Shown piece by piece: positions 50,934-59,480 of a stretch of DNA of 64,000 nucleotides. The notes under the pieces were generated by a model. It saw nothing but the letters and a program-made list of their open reading frames with translations. It did not search any database and was not told the origin of the DNA. Position 1 is the first letter of the stretch. Every line of letters starts with the position of its first letter. This DNA comes from Bacillota bacterium (lineage in GTDB: Bacteria > Bacillota > Clostridia > Peptostreptococcales > Anaerovoracaceae): contig JARBUO010000001.1 of assembly GCA_029239605.1 (NCBI GenBank), forward strand, positions 1 through 64,000, given 5' to 3'. The translations under genes and the position numbers were made by a program.

Positions 50934-52286
50934 TTACTCTTGTGCTTCCGCATCTTCGGCTTCAGGCTTAGGCGCAATGAAGAGCTTAACCTTGTCGATT
51001 CTTCTGTCTTTGACAGATTCAATTTTGAAAACACAGTTGCCGAACTCTACAATACGTTCCTCGGTTTCATCCTCATCCGGAATTTCTCCAAGGAGATCGA
51101 TGATTAATCCACCAATGGTTTCATGCTCTTCCGACTCCAGATCTAAAAGAAGTTCATCGTTAAGGTCATCAATGTAGTACTGACCGTCTACCAGATAGAT
51201 GTTCTCGTCCAGCTTCTCCAGTTTGGATTCAAATTCGTCATCCTCGTCCTCTATGTTCCCCATGACTTCTTCAATCAGGTCTTCAATGGTAACTATTCCG
51301 GAGAATCCGCCGTATTCATCAATGAGCAGCGCAATATGCACCTTGGTTTCCTGCAATTCCCGGAAGAGATCGTCGATGTTTTTGCTTTCCGGCACCAAAT
51401 ATGGTTTTCTCAGCAGGCTTCTGATATCAACCTGCTCAAAACCATGTTTCCTGGCTTCTATGATGAAGTCTTTCATATACAGAATCCCGATAATATTATC
51501 AGAATCCTTCTCAAAAACCGGAATTCTTGCATAACGCTCTTCTAATAGCTCGTCCACGTAGTCAGCCAGATTGTCGTTGATATTGATCATATAAACGTCG
51601 GTTCTCGGCGTCATGACTTCGTAAGCAAGCTTATCGTCAAATTCAAAGATGCTTGTAATCATCTCCTTGCCCGTTTCCTTGATCAGCCCGGTTTCCTGGC
51701 CGACTTCGAGCAGAGATTTGATTTCCTCTTCCGAATACTGCTCTTCTATGTTTGCATCCTTCACTCCGGTGATACGAAGTAAAAGTGTCACAGATTTTGA
51801 CAGCAGCCAGACGAAAGGCTTGGAAAGTTTCGATATAAAAAGAATCGGCTTCACGCAGAACAAAGCAATCCGCTCAGAATACTGAAGCGCCATCCGTTTC
51901 GGATAAAGCTCTCCGAATACAAGTGTGATAAAAGATAAAATCAGGGTTACGATAACGATTGCAATCTGCGGCCCGTATGGAATCCCAAAGCGGGACAGAA
52001 ATGTTCCGATGTCGTCGGACATGGATGTGGCAGCCACGGCGCTGGACAGAAAGCCCGCCAGTGTGATGGCAACCTGTATCGTTGACAGAAACTTGTTTGG
52101 TTCCTCGTATAGCTTTAATAACAGCTTTGCCTTTTTATTACCTTCTTGTGCAAGCACTTTAATCTTGTTCTTGTTTGCTGAAACCACGGCCATCTCTGCA
52201 GCCGCGAAAAATGCATTCACTAGTATGAGCAGTGCAAGAAATAAAAGTTGAACCGTTAATGATATACTCGGGTCAGGATCTGGCAT
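50934..52286 (-). CDS. CNNM/CBS/CorC-domain membrane protein (hemolysin C family)
   Basis: The 450-residue protein has a CNNM membrane domain (about 10-190) with NAFFAAAEMAVVSANKNKIK, two CBS repeats (about 215-340, VMTPRTDVYMI and IDEYGGFSGIVTIEDLIEE), and a C-terminal CorC/HlyC domain. Proteins of this kind act in magnesium or cobalt export. The name hemolysin is historical. AAGGAGG precedes ATG 52286. It stands alone between vanT and trhP. Confidence 0.92.
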   Translation of the reverse strand: MPDPDPSISLTVQLLFLALLILVNAFFAAAEMAVVSANKNKIKVLAQEGNKKAKLLLKLYEEPNKFLSTIQVAITLAGFLSSAVAATSMSDDIGTFLSRFGIPYGPQIAIVIVTLILSFITLVFGELYPKRMALQYSERIALFCVKPILFISKLSKPFVWLLSKSVTLLLRITGVKDANIEEQYSEEEIKSLLEVGQETGLIKETGKEMITSIFEFDDKLAYEVMTPRTDVYMININDNLADYVDELLEERYARIPVFEKDSDNIIGILYMKDFIIEARKHGFEQVDIRSLLRKPYLVPESKNIDDLFRELQETKVHIALLIDEYGGFSGIVTIEDLIEEVMGNIEDEDDEFESKLEKLDENIYLVDGQYYIDDLNDELLLDLESEEHETIGGLIIDLLGEIPDEDETEERIVEFGNCVFKIESVKDRRIDKVKLFIAPKPEAEDAEAQE

Positions 52287-52403
52287 TAAAAATTTCCTCC
52301 TTAATTGTAAACACTCCGGCTGGGCCCTATTGCCTCAGTCAGAGAAAATGTTTTCTGCTGCAATTTGCAGCCAAAATACACTTATTCAATATATTATACC
52401 ACT

Positions 52404-53627
52404 TTATTTGGGTTTCCGTAACATAAATTTTTCCGAAACAGGCTTATTCATCCTGATTTTAATGATTTGCTGCGGATGAGGTGCTGCCTCAATGGGTTGA
52501 TTTTCCTCGTCCAGAAGCATTTCGATCTTCTGCGTAAAATAATCAGTAAAAGGACCGAAAACTTCGATCTCATCACCAAGGCGCATCTTGTTTCGCTGCT
52601 CTATAACAGCAATACCCGTCTCAGCGTCATAACTTTTCACAAGGCCGACAAAGGTATAATCCCTGGTATAGGCACTGGTTAGATAATTCTGATCCTTGTT
52701 GGTGGGCTGATTGTAATAGAAGCCGGTGGTAAACTCTCTGTGGCTTACTTTCTTCAGTTCTTTCAGCCATTCAGGGTTAAATACATACCCTTCCGGATCA
52801 GCATAGTAAGCATCGATTGCTCTCCGATATGCTCCCACTACTGTGGCCACATAAAAAATACTTTTCATCCTGCCTTCTATTTTCAAGGAAGCTAAACCGG
52901 AATCAATGAGATCCGGAATATGTTCAATCATGCAAAGATCTCTGGAATTCATAATATAGGTTCCACGCTCGTCCTCTTCCACAGGAAAATATTCGCCGGG
53001 CCGTTGTTCTTCAACGAGATGGTATTTCCAGCGGCAAGGATGAGCGCACTCTCCCCGGTTCGCATCCCGTTCGATCATAAAATTGCTGAGCAGGCAGCGT
53101 CCCGAATAGGAGATGCACATGGCGCCCTGAATAAAGGATTCCAGTTCCATATCTTCCGGAAGTTTTTCACGAAGCTCCCGGATTTCACCGAAGGTAAGTT
53201 CCCTTGCAAGCACGATTCTCTTTACACCCTGCTGGCGCCAGAATTCTGCGGTTCTGTAGTTCGTCATATTGGCCTGGGTGCTGAGATGGATTTCCGCTTC
53301 CGGTATTACAGCTCGGATGACCATCATCACTCCGGGGTCTGATACAATAAACGCATCAATGGGAATTTCCCTGATGCTGTGTAAATATTGTTCCAGCTCG
53401 GCAATATCCTCGTTGTGAGCAAAGATATTCACGGTCATATGGACTTTTTTCCCTCTGGCATGGGCGTAAGCGACACCTTCTTTAATTTCCTCAACGGTGA
53501 AGTTTTTGGCTCCGGAGCGAAGACCGAACATCTCTCCTCCAAAGTACACCGCATCAGCACCATAATCCACTGCAATCTTTAGCTTCTCCAAATCACCGGC
53601 AGGAGCAAGCAGTTCAACTTTTTTCAT
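52404..53627 (-). CDS. trhP: Peptidase U32 family tRNA hydroxylation protein TrhP
   Basis: TrhP converts uridine 34 of tRNA to 5-hydroxyuridine using prephenate-derived chemistry. The protein is about 407 residues. The U32 signature ESFIQGAMCISYSGRCLLS and CAHPCRWKYHLVEE are present, with conserved cysteines. TrmR, which methylates the product, is encoded just upstream, which fixes the role. The start is uncertain: TTG 53645, ATG 53633 and ATG 53627 are in frame and none has a good ribosome site; I used 53627, which gives MKKVELLAPAGD as in the family. Bacillus has two such genes in a row; here one. Confidence 0.88.
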   Translation of the reverse strand: MKKVELLAPAGDLEKLKIAVDYGADAVYFGGEMFGLRSGAKNFTVEEIKEGVAYAHARGKKVHMTVNIFAHNEDIAELEQYLHSIREIPIDAFIVSDPGVMMVIRAVIPEAEIHLSTQANMTNYRTAEFWRQQGVKRIVLARELTFGEIRELREKLPEDMELESFIQGAMCISYSGRCLLSNFMIERDANRGECAHPCRWKYHLVEEQRPGEYFPVEEDERGTYIMNSRDLCMIEHIPDLIDSGLASLKIEGRMKSIFYVATVVGAYRRAIDAYYADPEGYVFNPEWLKELKKVSHREFTTGFYYNQPTNKDQNYLTSAYTRDYTFVGLVKSYDAETGIAVIEQRNKMRLGDEIEVFGPFTDYFTQKIEMLLDEENQPIEAAPHPQQIIKIRMNKPVSEKFMLRKPK

Positions 53628-53750
53628 ATTCATTATTTGTACCAATTGACAGTATTACACATGGTTTAACAAATATAAAGCTGCACACTCGCTGTGACAG
53701 CTTGAAACAGGTCTTTCTGTCAATGATAACAATATCTCCTTTATTATTAT

Positions 53751-54422
53751 TTATGCGTTCCTGAGCACACTCAACGCTACACCATCCCCGATGGGAATCA
53801 GTGTCGTATCCGCAAGCGCTGACTCTGATATGGTTTTAATGTAATCTCGCATCTGTCTGACACTGGTCATCTGTCTCCGTTTTGTAACAAATTCATCGGA
53901 AGCAGTTCTGGCTTTCAGCAGAATATTATCCGAAACGATGACGGCATCTCTTCTGCAGAGAGGAAGGCTTCCGTTCCAGAAAACTCTATAGTGGCTCTTG
54001 GCAGCATCGATGAAAACCATATCAAAGCCCTGTGTTTCCACATCATCGAGGGTCTCATTCAGTACCGTAAGGCTCTCTGCCGCATCTCCGAGACGAATCT
54101 CGATCCGATCCTCCAGCTGAAATCTCTTTACATTCTCGTTGGCTGTGTGAACCATATCTTCTCTCACTTCGAGACTAATGATTTTCGTATTTGGAAGCAG
54201 TGATGCAAAACAGATTGCAGAATATCCCACAGCAGTGCCAATTTCCAGAATGCGCATTGGTTTTCTGATCCGAAGCAGATTCAAAAGCAGCATTTCCGTA
54301 TCCCTGGTAATGATGGGGACGAAAGCTTCCTCTGCTGATTCTCTTAATTTCATCAGGTTTTCATTGAGTGGTCTGTAATAGCTGTCTATATATTCCGTGA
54401 CCTTATCATTAACAAATTTCAT
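53751..54422 (-). CDS. trmR: tRNA 5-hydroxyuridine methyltransferase TrmR (O-methyltransferase)
   Basis: Transfers methyl from SAM to 5-hydroxyuridine 34, giving 5-methoxyuridine, which widens wobble reading. The 223-residue protein has the SAM motif ILEIGTAVGYSAICFA, ISLEVREDMV, and FIDAAKSHYRVFWN with metal ligands, as in the O-methyltransferase 3 family. AAAGGAG precedes ATG 54422. Placed between mltG and trhP, as in Bacillus (yrrL-yrrM-yrrN). Confidence 0.9.
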   Translation of the reverse strand: MKFVNDKVTEYIDSYYRPLNENLMKLRESAEEAFVPIITRDTEMLLLNLLRIRKPMRILEIGTAVGYSAICFASLLPNTKIISLEVREDMVHTANENVKRFQLEDRIEIRLGDAAESLTVLNETLDDVETQGFDMVFIDAAKSHYRVFWNGSLPLCRRDAVIVSDNILLKARTASDEFVTKRRQMTSVRQMRDYIKTISESALADTTLIPIGDGVALSVLRNA

Positions 54423-54531
54423 GGATCTCCTTTACTTCGTTCTTTCCAATGCCGTCTCGCAAGAGCACCTCTTTGGCACCGAATCCTTACAGGTCTCAGT
54501 ACTGCATCGACAGTACAGCGTATACACTGTA

Positions 54532-55575
54532 CTAGTTAATATATTTTTTCTTATCCTTTAAGAATTGATCGTAGGTTTCGGAAAATGCATGGGATCCGTC
54601 ACCCTTCGCCAGGAAATACAGGTACTTCGTCTCAGCGGGGTAAAGGGCTGCTTTAATGGAGTCTGCACCGGGCGATGCGATTGGCCCAGGAGGCAAACCA
54701 GCATTGAGGTACGTATTATATGGAGATTCAATCTGAGTGTCCTTGATGCTCAGAACCGGTTTTTGTTCACCCAGAATATACTGCACTGTTGCGCAGGATT
54801 GAAGCGGCATACTGATCTTCAATCGATTGTAAAATACGCTGGAGATGATCGGCCGATCCGCAGGTACCTGTGCTTCCCGCTCGATAATGGATGCAAGAAT
54901 GATCACTTCTCTCACGCTCATGCCAAGTTCTTTTGCCCGCTGATAATACTCTTCGGTAAAAACTTTATCAAACTGAGAAAGCATCTTATCGATGATGTCA
55001 TGCTCGTCAGCCGTTGTATAGATATCATACGTTTCAGGGAATAAAAATCCTTCCAGGCGATCCGCTCCGGCAGGAGCATCCGCTAGGAATTTATAATCAA
55101 ACTGGCCGGACTCAATCTCCTTTTTAAAAACATCAGCATTAATCAGGCCTTCTGAAGCCAGCTTTTCTGTGGTACGTCTGATATCATATCCTTCGGGTAT
55201 GGTGAAGCGAACAGTGTTTGCCTTTCCTGTTAGAAGCACTTTCATGATGTCCGCCATAGACATACTGGGGGAAAGACTGTACTCTCCCGCTTTATATTTG
55301 CCGTCAAAGCCCCTGGTTTTTGATTGTATTCTAAAAACACCCTCGCTTCTGATCAGATTGCTGTCAGCCAGAATGCTGGCAATCCCTCCGGTTCCTGTTC
55401 CGTTTGGAATGATTACCGTAACCGCCTCCTGGCTGGCAGGATTCACCGGATCGCTCTGTTTGTTCAGATAGACGGAGAAGAATGCCGCAGCTGCCAGCAG
55501 TACTGTCGCTGTCAGAATTACGACACTGAAAATTAATCGTTTCTTGTTCTTTACCTTATTACGTCTCTTGCCCAT
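54532..55575 (-). CDS. mltG: Endolytic transglycosylase MltG (YceG family)
   Basis: Cuts nascent glycan strands at the membrane, setting their length. The 347-residue protein has a basic N-terminus, a membrane segment (about 14-36), a LysM-like subdomain and the YceG catalytic domain with the glutamate in ASIIEREAQVPADRP and the SPYNTYLNAGLPPGPIASPG signature. GGGG lies before ATG 55575, so the in-frame start five codons upstream is rejected. In many Firmicutes it follows ruvX; here it is 37 kb away. Confidence 0.92.
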   Translation of the reverse strand: MGKRRNKVKNKKRLIFSVVILTATVLLAAAAFFSVYLNKQSDPVNPASQEAVTVIIPNGTGTGGIASILADSNLIRSEGVFRIQSKTRGFDGKYKAGEYSLSPSMSMADIMKVLLTGKANTVRFTIPEGYDIRRTTEKLASEGLINADVFKKEIESGQFDYKFLADAPAGADRLEGFLFPETYDIYTTADEHDIIDKMLSQFDKVFTEEYYQRAKELGMSVREVIILASIIEREAQVPADRPIISSVFYNRLKISMPLQSCATVQYILGEQKPVLSIKDTQIESPYNTYLNAGLPPGPIASPGADSIKAALYPAETKYLYFLAKGDGSHAFSETYDQFLKDKKKYIN

Positions 55576-55670
55576 ATATTGCCCCCACAAATGGTTCAGA
55601 CAGGCTGCCTTCCAAAATTGTCCTGCATCCGCTGGCGGATGCTGATGTCATCTTGTCCAGTACAGCCATC

Positions 55671-55707
55671 AAAAAAATTTCGCAGAACGACGATCATCCT
55701 GCGAAAT
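55671..55707 (-). terminator. Terminator after efp
   Basis: On the minus strand ATTTCGCAG (55707-55699) pairs perfectly with CTGCGAAAT (55685-55677), followed by TTTTTT. It separates efp from mltG. Confidence 0.9.
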
Positions 55708-55715
55708 GGTTCAGC

Positions 55716-56276
55716 TTATTTTGCTCTTGATAAATATTCACCGCTTCTGGTGTCAATCTGGATTACTTCGCCTTCTTCGATAAAGATCGGAACCTGGATT
55801 ACAGCCCCTGTTTCAACCGTCGCAGCTTTTGTCACATTGGTAGCAGTATCTCCTTTAACGCCCGGTTCCGTTTCAATAACCTTCAGGTTTACGAAGTTTG
55901 GCGGCTCAACCAGAAAAGCACTGTCTTTGAAGAACTTAATCGTTGCCATGTCGTTTTCTCTCAGATAGAGAATCGCATCCTCAACCTGCTCTTTCATTAA
56001 CGGTATCTGATCGTATGTTTCCTGATCCATAAAGTAGTAAAGTTCGCCGTCGCTGTAAAGATACTGCATTGACTTCGTCTCAATACGAGCATTCTCAAAT
56101 TTGTCGTTGGGGTTGAATGCTTCTTCTCTTGTGGCTCCGGTCAGAATGTTTCTGTATTTTGTTCTGACGAAAGCAGCGCCCTTCCCTGGCTTTACATGCT
56201 GGAAATCTAGGATTACATGAGGTTCTCCGTTGATTTCAAAGGTAATTCCTTTTCTAAAATCGCTTGCATAAATCAT
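55716..56276 (-). CDS. efp: Elongation factor P
   Basis: EF-P relieves ribosomes stalled at runs of proline. The 186-residue protein has three beta-barrel domains, with the tip lysine in [13 protein letters not shown] near residue 32 and the C-terminal [12 protein letters not shown] signature. ATG 56276, with GGAGG 10 bases before it, gives the normal family start [10 protein letters not shown]; a longer frame start is rejected. It has its own promoter and terminator. The M24 peptidase gene lies upstream, a pairing kept in Firmicutes. Confidence 0.95.
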   Translation of the reverse strand: MIYASDFRKGITFEINGEPHVILDFQHVKPGKGAAFVRTKYRNILTGATREEAFNPNDKFENARIETKSMQYLYSDGELYYFMDQETYDQIPLMKEQVEDAILYLRENDMATIKFFKDSAFLVEPPNFVNLKVIETEPGVKGDTATNVTKAATVETGAVIQVPIFIEEGEVIQIDTRSGEYLSRAK

Positions 56277-56324
56277 TATTATAATACCTCCAAAATAGTT
56301 CAATTATTGATAGTATCCATTGAC

Positions 56325-56353
56325 AAGATACAAGAAGCCTGAAGCAGTGTCAA
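56325..56353 (-). promoter_or_regulatory. Sigma-A promoter of efp
   Basis: On the minus strand: TTGACA (56353-56348), a 17-base spacer, TATCTT (56330-56325). Confidence 0.7.
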
Positions 56354-56370
56354 TGAAAACTTAATATCCG

Positions 56371-57081
56371 TTATAAAATGATCAGATCCTTTTTGGACTC
56401 AACTTTATTTATTATACCAAAGTCAGTAACAATTGCCAAGTCTTCAATCCGTACGCCAAATTTATTTGGTATGTAGATACCCGGTTCAATGGTAATGACC
56501 ATATCTTTCTCTAGAATCTCTGAACTTTTTGAATTCAGGGTGGGCGCTTCATGAACCAGTGTTCCCACGCCGTGTCCCAATCCGTGAGGATAGTATTCTC
56601 CATAGCCCGCATTGACAATAATGTCTCTCGCCACCTTATCAGCATCAAAACAAGCCACGCCCGCTTTGATAAAGTCTATGGCTGCCAGCTGTGCTTCCAA
56701 AACCGTATCATAGACTCGCTTCATCTCATCGGTAACGAATCCGATGGCCACCGTTCTGGTCATGTCACCGCAGTATCCGTCGATCACAGCACCAAAATCA
56801 AGGGTGAGAAACTCACCCTTTTGAATGACCTTATCCGTCGGCTCTCCATGGGGAAGGCAGGAACGTTCTCCTGAAACACTGATGGTATCAAAAGCAAGCC
56901 CTTCTGCGCCGCCTTCATAGAGAAAACGTTCGATCTCTTCCGCAATCTGCTTCTCAGTCATTCCCGGCTCGATAAATCCGAGAATATGGCTGAAGCATCT
57001 GTCTCCCAAAGCAGCTGCTCTGGAAATGGTCTCTATCTCTTTTGCAGTTTTAATTACATTGCTCATCTGCTTATCTGTCAA
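56371..57081 (-). CDS. M24 metallopeptidase lacking the N-terminal creatinase domain
   Basis: The protein of up to 236 residues is only the pita-bread catalytic domain. All five metal ligands are visible: the aspartates in LDFGAVIDGYCGDMTR, the histidine in HGLGHGVG, and the glutamates in TIEPGIY and RIEDLAIV. Genes at this place beside efp usually code for a Xaa-Pro peptidase of about 355 residues; the N-terminal half is missing and is replaced upstream by ylbF. It may act as an Xaa-Pro or methionine aminopeptidase. The frame opens at TTG 57081, overlapping the ylbF end; ATG 57066 is the other choice, and neither has a good ribosome site. Confidence 0.82.
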   Translation of the reverse strand: MTDKQMSNVIKTAKEIETISRAAALGDRCFSHILGFIEPGMTEKQIAEEIERFLYEGGAEGLAFDTISVSGERSCLPHGEPTDKVIQKGEFLTLDFGAVIDGYCGDMTRTVAIGFVTDEMKRVYDTVLEAQLAAIDFIKAGVACFDADKVARDIIVNAGYGEYYPHGLGHGVGTLVHEAPTLNSKSSEILEKDMVITIEPGIYIPNKFGVRIEDLAIVTDFGIINKVESKKDLIIL

Positions 57082-57403
57082 ACTTAATCACATCCCCCAA
57101 TATATTAAAGACATCGTTCACAAGCAAAGTGAAACGCGCCTCAGCCTGGACATATTGAAATGCCAGAGGGTCTTTCATAATAATTTGGCTGAGCGACTGA
57201 ATCTGTTCCATCACTTCAGGTCCCAGCGCTTCTCCTGTCATCTGTTTTGCCTGAATTTCAAACTGCTTGGCGCGGTAATCATTGAGCATTGCAGCAAGCT
57301 CTTCATTCTGGGATGCAGCATCCTTGAGCTCCGCATATTGTCTGTATTCGTCCGATTCCCTGATGGCTCTCGCCAGATTGTGCGCTTCGTCATGTACATT
57401 CAT
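57071..57403 (-). CDS. ylbF: YlbF/YmcA family protein
   Basis: The 110-residue helical protein has the family core HNLARAIRESDEYRQYAELK and MLNDYRAKQFEIQAKQMTG. In Bacillus, YlbF and YmcA form a complex that guides RNase Y cleavage and influences competence, sporulation and biofilms. Here it lies next to an RNase J gene. GAGGAGG is 6 bases before ATG 57403. The end overlaps the M24 peptidase start. Confidence 0.87.
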   Translation of the reverse strand: MNVHDEAHNLARAIRESDEYRQYAELKDAASQNEELAAMLNDYRAKQFEIQAKQMTGEALGPEVMEQIQSLSQIIMKDPLAFQYVQAEARFTLLVNDVFNILGDVIKFDR

Positions 57404-57581
57404 GGGCAGCCTCCTCGCATTTCTTCGCCCCTTTTGAGGACAAAGCCGATTGTTCCGTTTATTTTATTCGGAGCCGGAGCCTTCAGCTTGCTCTGTGATC
57501 AGAGAACGAAAGACTCCGGGCATCCAATTTGAATCTCTAAATGAATTGTTAACAGTATAACTCTGTATCGGGAATTGCTCC

Positions 57582-59261
57582 TTATACTTCCAGGAAGATC
57601 GGCAGGATCACCGGGCTTCTCTTGGTCTTTTCGTAGATAAAGTTCTTCAGCTCATCCTTAACAGCGTTCTTCAGGCCGGCCCAATCTCTCAGGCCTCCTT
57701 CATAACACTTGTTTAATCTGGCACTGACGGCCATCTTTGCGGAATTCATCAGATCTTCATTCTCTCTCACGTAAACAAACCCTCTGGAGATAATGTCCGG
57801 TCCCGAACAAATCATTCCTGTGCTCTTGTCAATGGCTGCAACTACAATGATCAGCCCTGATTCTGAGAGCAGTTTTCGGTCTCTCAATACGATATTTCCC
57901 ACATCGCCAACACCGAGACCATCCACAAGAATTGCGGAGGCGGAAACTTCCTCTTTGGCTTTTACCACCTTATCTTTTGTCAGATGAAGCACCTGTCCGT
58001 TTTCCAGGATATAGGTGTTCTCTGCCGGCATACCAAGGCTCTCTGCAAGAAGAGCGTGCTGTTTCAGATGTCTGTACTCGCCATGAACCGGCATAAAAAA
58101 TTTCGGTTTGATCAGAGAATGAATCAGCTTCAGCTCCTCGGAGCAGGCATGACCGGAAACGTGTATATCCGCAATATCGGAGTAGATTACGTCTGCGCCC
58201 TTCTCAAAGAGTTTATTCACAACATTTGAAATGGTTTTTTCATTGCCTGGGATCGGGCTGGAAGAGAGAATTACCATATCCCCTCTCTTGATCTGCACTG
58301 CCTTATGGTCGGAAGAAGCCATCCTGGAAAGAGCGGACATTGGCTCCCCTTGACTTCCCGTGGTGATGATCACCAGCTGATTATCCGGTATATGCTTAAT
58401 CTTGTTGATATCCACAAAAACGTTCTCCGGAACTTTTAAATATCCCAATTCGATGGCCAGATTTACTACATTGACCATGCTTCGTCCAGAGATTGCCACC
58501 TTTCTTCCATACATCACCGCGGTGTCAACAATGCGCTGCACACGGTGAACATTGGAGGAAAAGGTAGCAATGAGAATTCTTGCTTCCGAATTGCGGAAAA
58601 TATTCTCCAGCGTTACGCCAACCGTTTTTTCCGAAGCGGTATACCCTTTTCTTTCTGCATTGGTACTATCAGCGAGCATCAGCAGAACACCCTTGTGTCC
58701 AAGCTCTGCCAGGCGCTGAAAATCGATGGGCTCTCCGTCAATGGGCGTATAGTCGATTTTGAAATCCCCCGTATGAAAAACCACGCCTGCCGGTGTGTCA
58801 ATGGCCAGGCAAATGGCGTCGGCAATGGAGTGGGTGGTTCTGATGGTATCAATCTTGAACTCACCGATTTTAACCGTCTGACCGGCCTTAATGGTGTTCA
58901 GCTTGCCCTTGATTCCATGCTCCTTCAATTTATTATCAACCAATCCCAGCGTCAATCTGGTTCCGTAAATAGGAATATTCAATTCCTTTAACAGATAAGG
59001 GATGGCTCCGATGTGATCTTCGTGACCATGGGTTAGAATCATGCCCTTTACCTTATCCCGATTCTTGATTAAATAGCTGAAATCGGGGATTACGATGTCG
59101 ATTCCGAACATTTCATCATCAGGAAATGATAGCCCGCAGTCGATAATCATGATGTCATTCTTGTACTCCAATACGGTCATATTCTTTCCGATTTCGTTCA
59201 GACCGCCGATTGGAATCACCTTTACCGGGCTAACTCCTCTATTATTTTCATTTGTTTTCAA
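57582..59261 (-). CDS. rnj: Ribonuclease J
   Basis: Metallo-beta-lactamase-fold 5'-3' exo- and endoribonuclease for mRNA decay and rRNA maturation. The 559-residue protein has the zinc motif THGHEDHIGA, VFHTGDFKIDYTPIDGEP, beta-CASP motifs including ATFSSNVHRVQ and MPVHGEYRHLKQHA, and the C-terminal domain. The start is TTG 59261 with AAGGA 8 bases before it; no ATG occurs before the conserved core. The usual second RNase J gene is not in the window. Confidence 0.94.
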   Translation of the reverse strand: MKTNENNRGVSPVKVIPIGGLNEIGKNMTVLEYKNDIMIIDCGLSFPDDEMFGIDIVIPDFSYLIKNRDKVKGMILTHGHEDHIGAIPYLLKELNIPIYGTRLTLGLVDNKLKEHGIKGKLNTIKAGQTVKIGEFKIDTIRTTHSIADAICLAIDTPAGVVFHTGDFKIDYTPIDGEPIDFQRLAELGHKGVLLMLADSTNAERKGYTASEKTVGVTLENIFRNSEARILIATFSSNVHRVQRIVDTAVMYGRKVAISGRSMVNVVNLAIELGYLKVPENVFVDINKIKHIPDNQLVIITTGSQGEPMSALSRMASSDHKAVQIKRGDMVILSSSPIPGNEKTISNVVNKLFEKGADVIYSDIADIHVSGHACSEELKLIHSLIKPKFFMPVHGEYRHLKQHALLAESLGMPAENTYILENGQVLHLTKDKVVKAKEEVSASAILVDGLGVGDVGNIVLRDRKLLSESGLIIVVAAIDKSTGMICSGPDIISRGFVYVRENEDLMNSAKMAVSARLNKCYEGGLRDWAGLKNAVKDELKNFIYEKTKRSPVILPIFLEV

Positions 59262-59291
59262 ATTTTCAATCCTTTCTTATTAGTAGTCCCC

Positions 59292-59359
59292 CAATCTGCA
59301 AAGCAGATTGATGGCGGACTCATGCACAGAAATACAAATCTCCGATTTGTTGATTTCTG
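59292..59359. repeat. Two adjacent hairpins upstream of rnj
   Basis: CAATCTGC/GCAGATTG (59292-59299 with 59303-59310) is followed by CAGAAAT/ATTTCTG (59327-59333 with 59353-59359), the latter with an inner AAATC/GATTT pairing. They lie in the rnj leader on the minus strand and after the leuS end. RNase J genes are often self-regulated through their leader, so a role in mRNA control is possible. Confidence 0.45.
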
Positions 59360-59480
59360 CTGCCATTCTTTTCTCCGCACTTTTTCAATTCTTTGGCTGA
59401 AAAATCTCCGTAAACAGCCTGCATCCTGTGGACTGCGGTATGTTACCGATATTTGTCAGTCTTATGCTATGCCGCTAAGT

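Noticed and set aside
53627-53645. TTG 53645 as start of trhP
   Set aside because: No ribosome site is suitably placed and the added residues do not fit the family start MKKVELLAPAGD.
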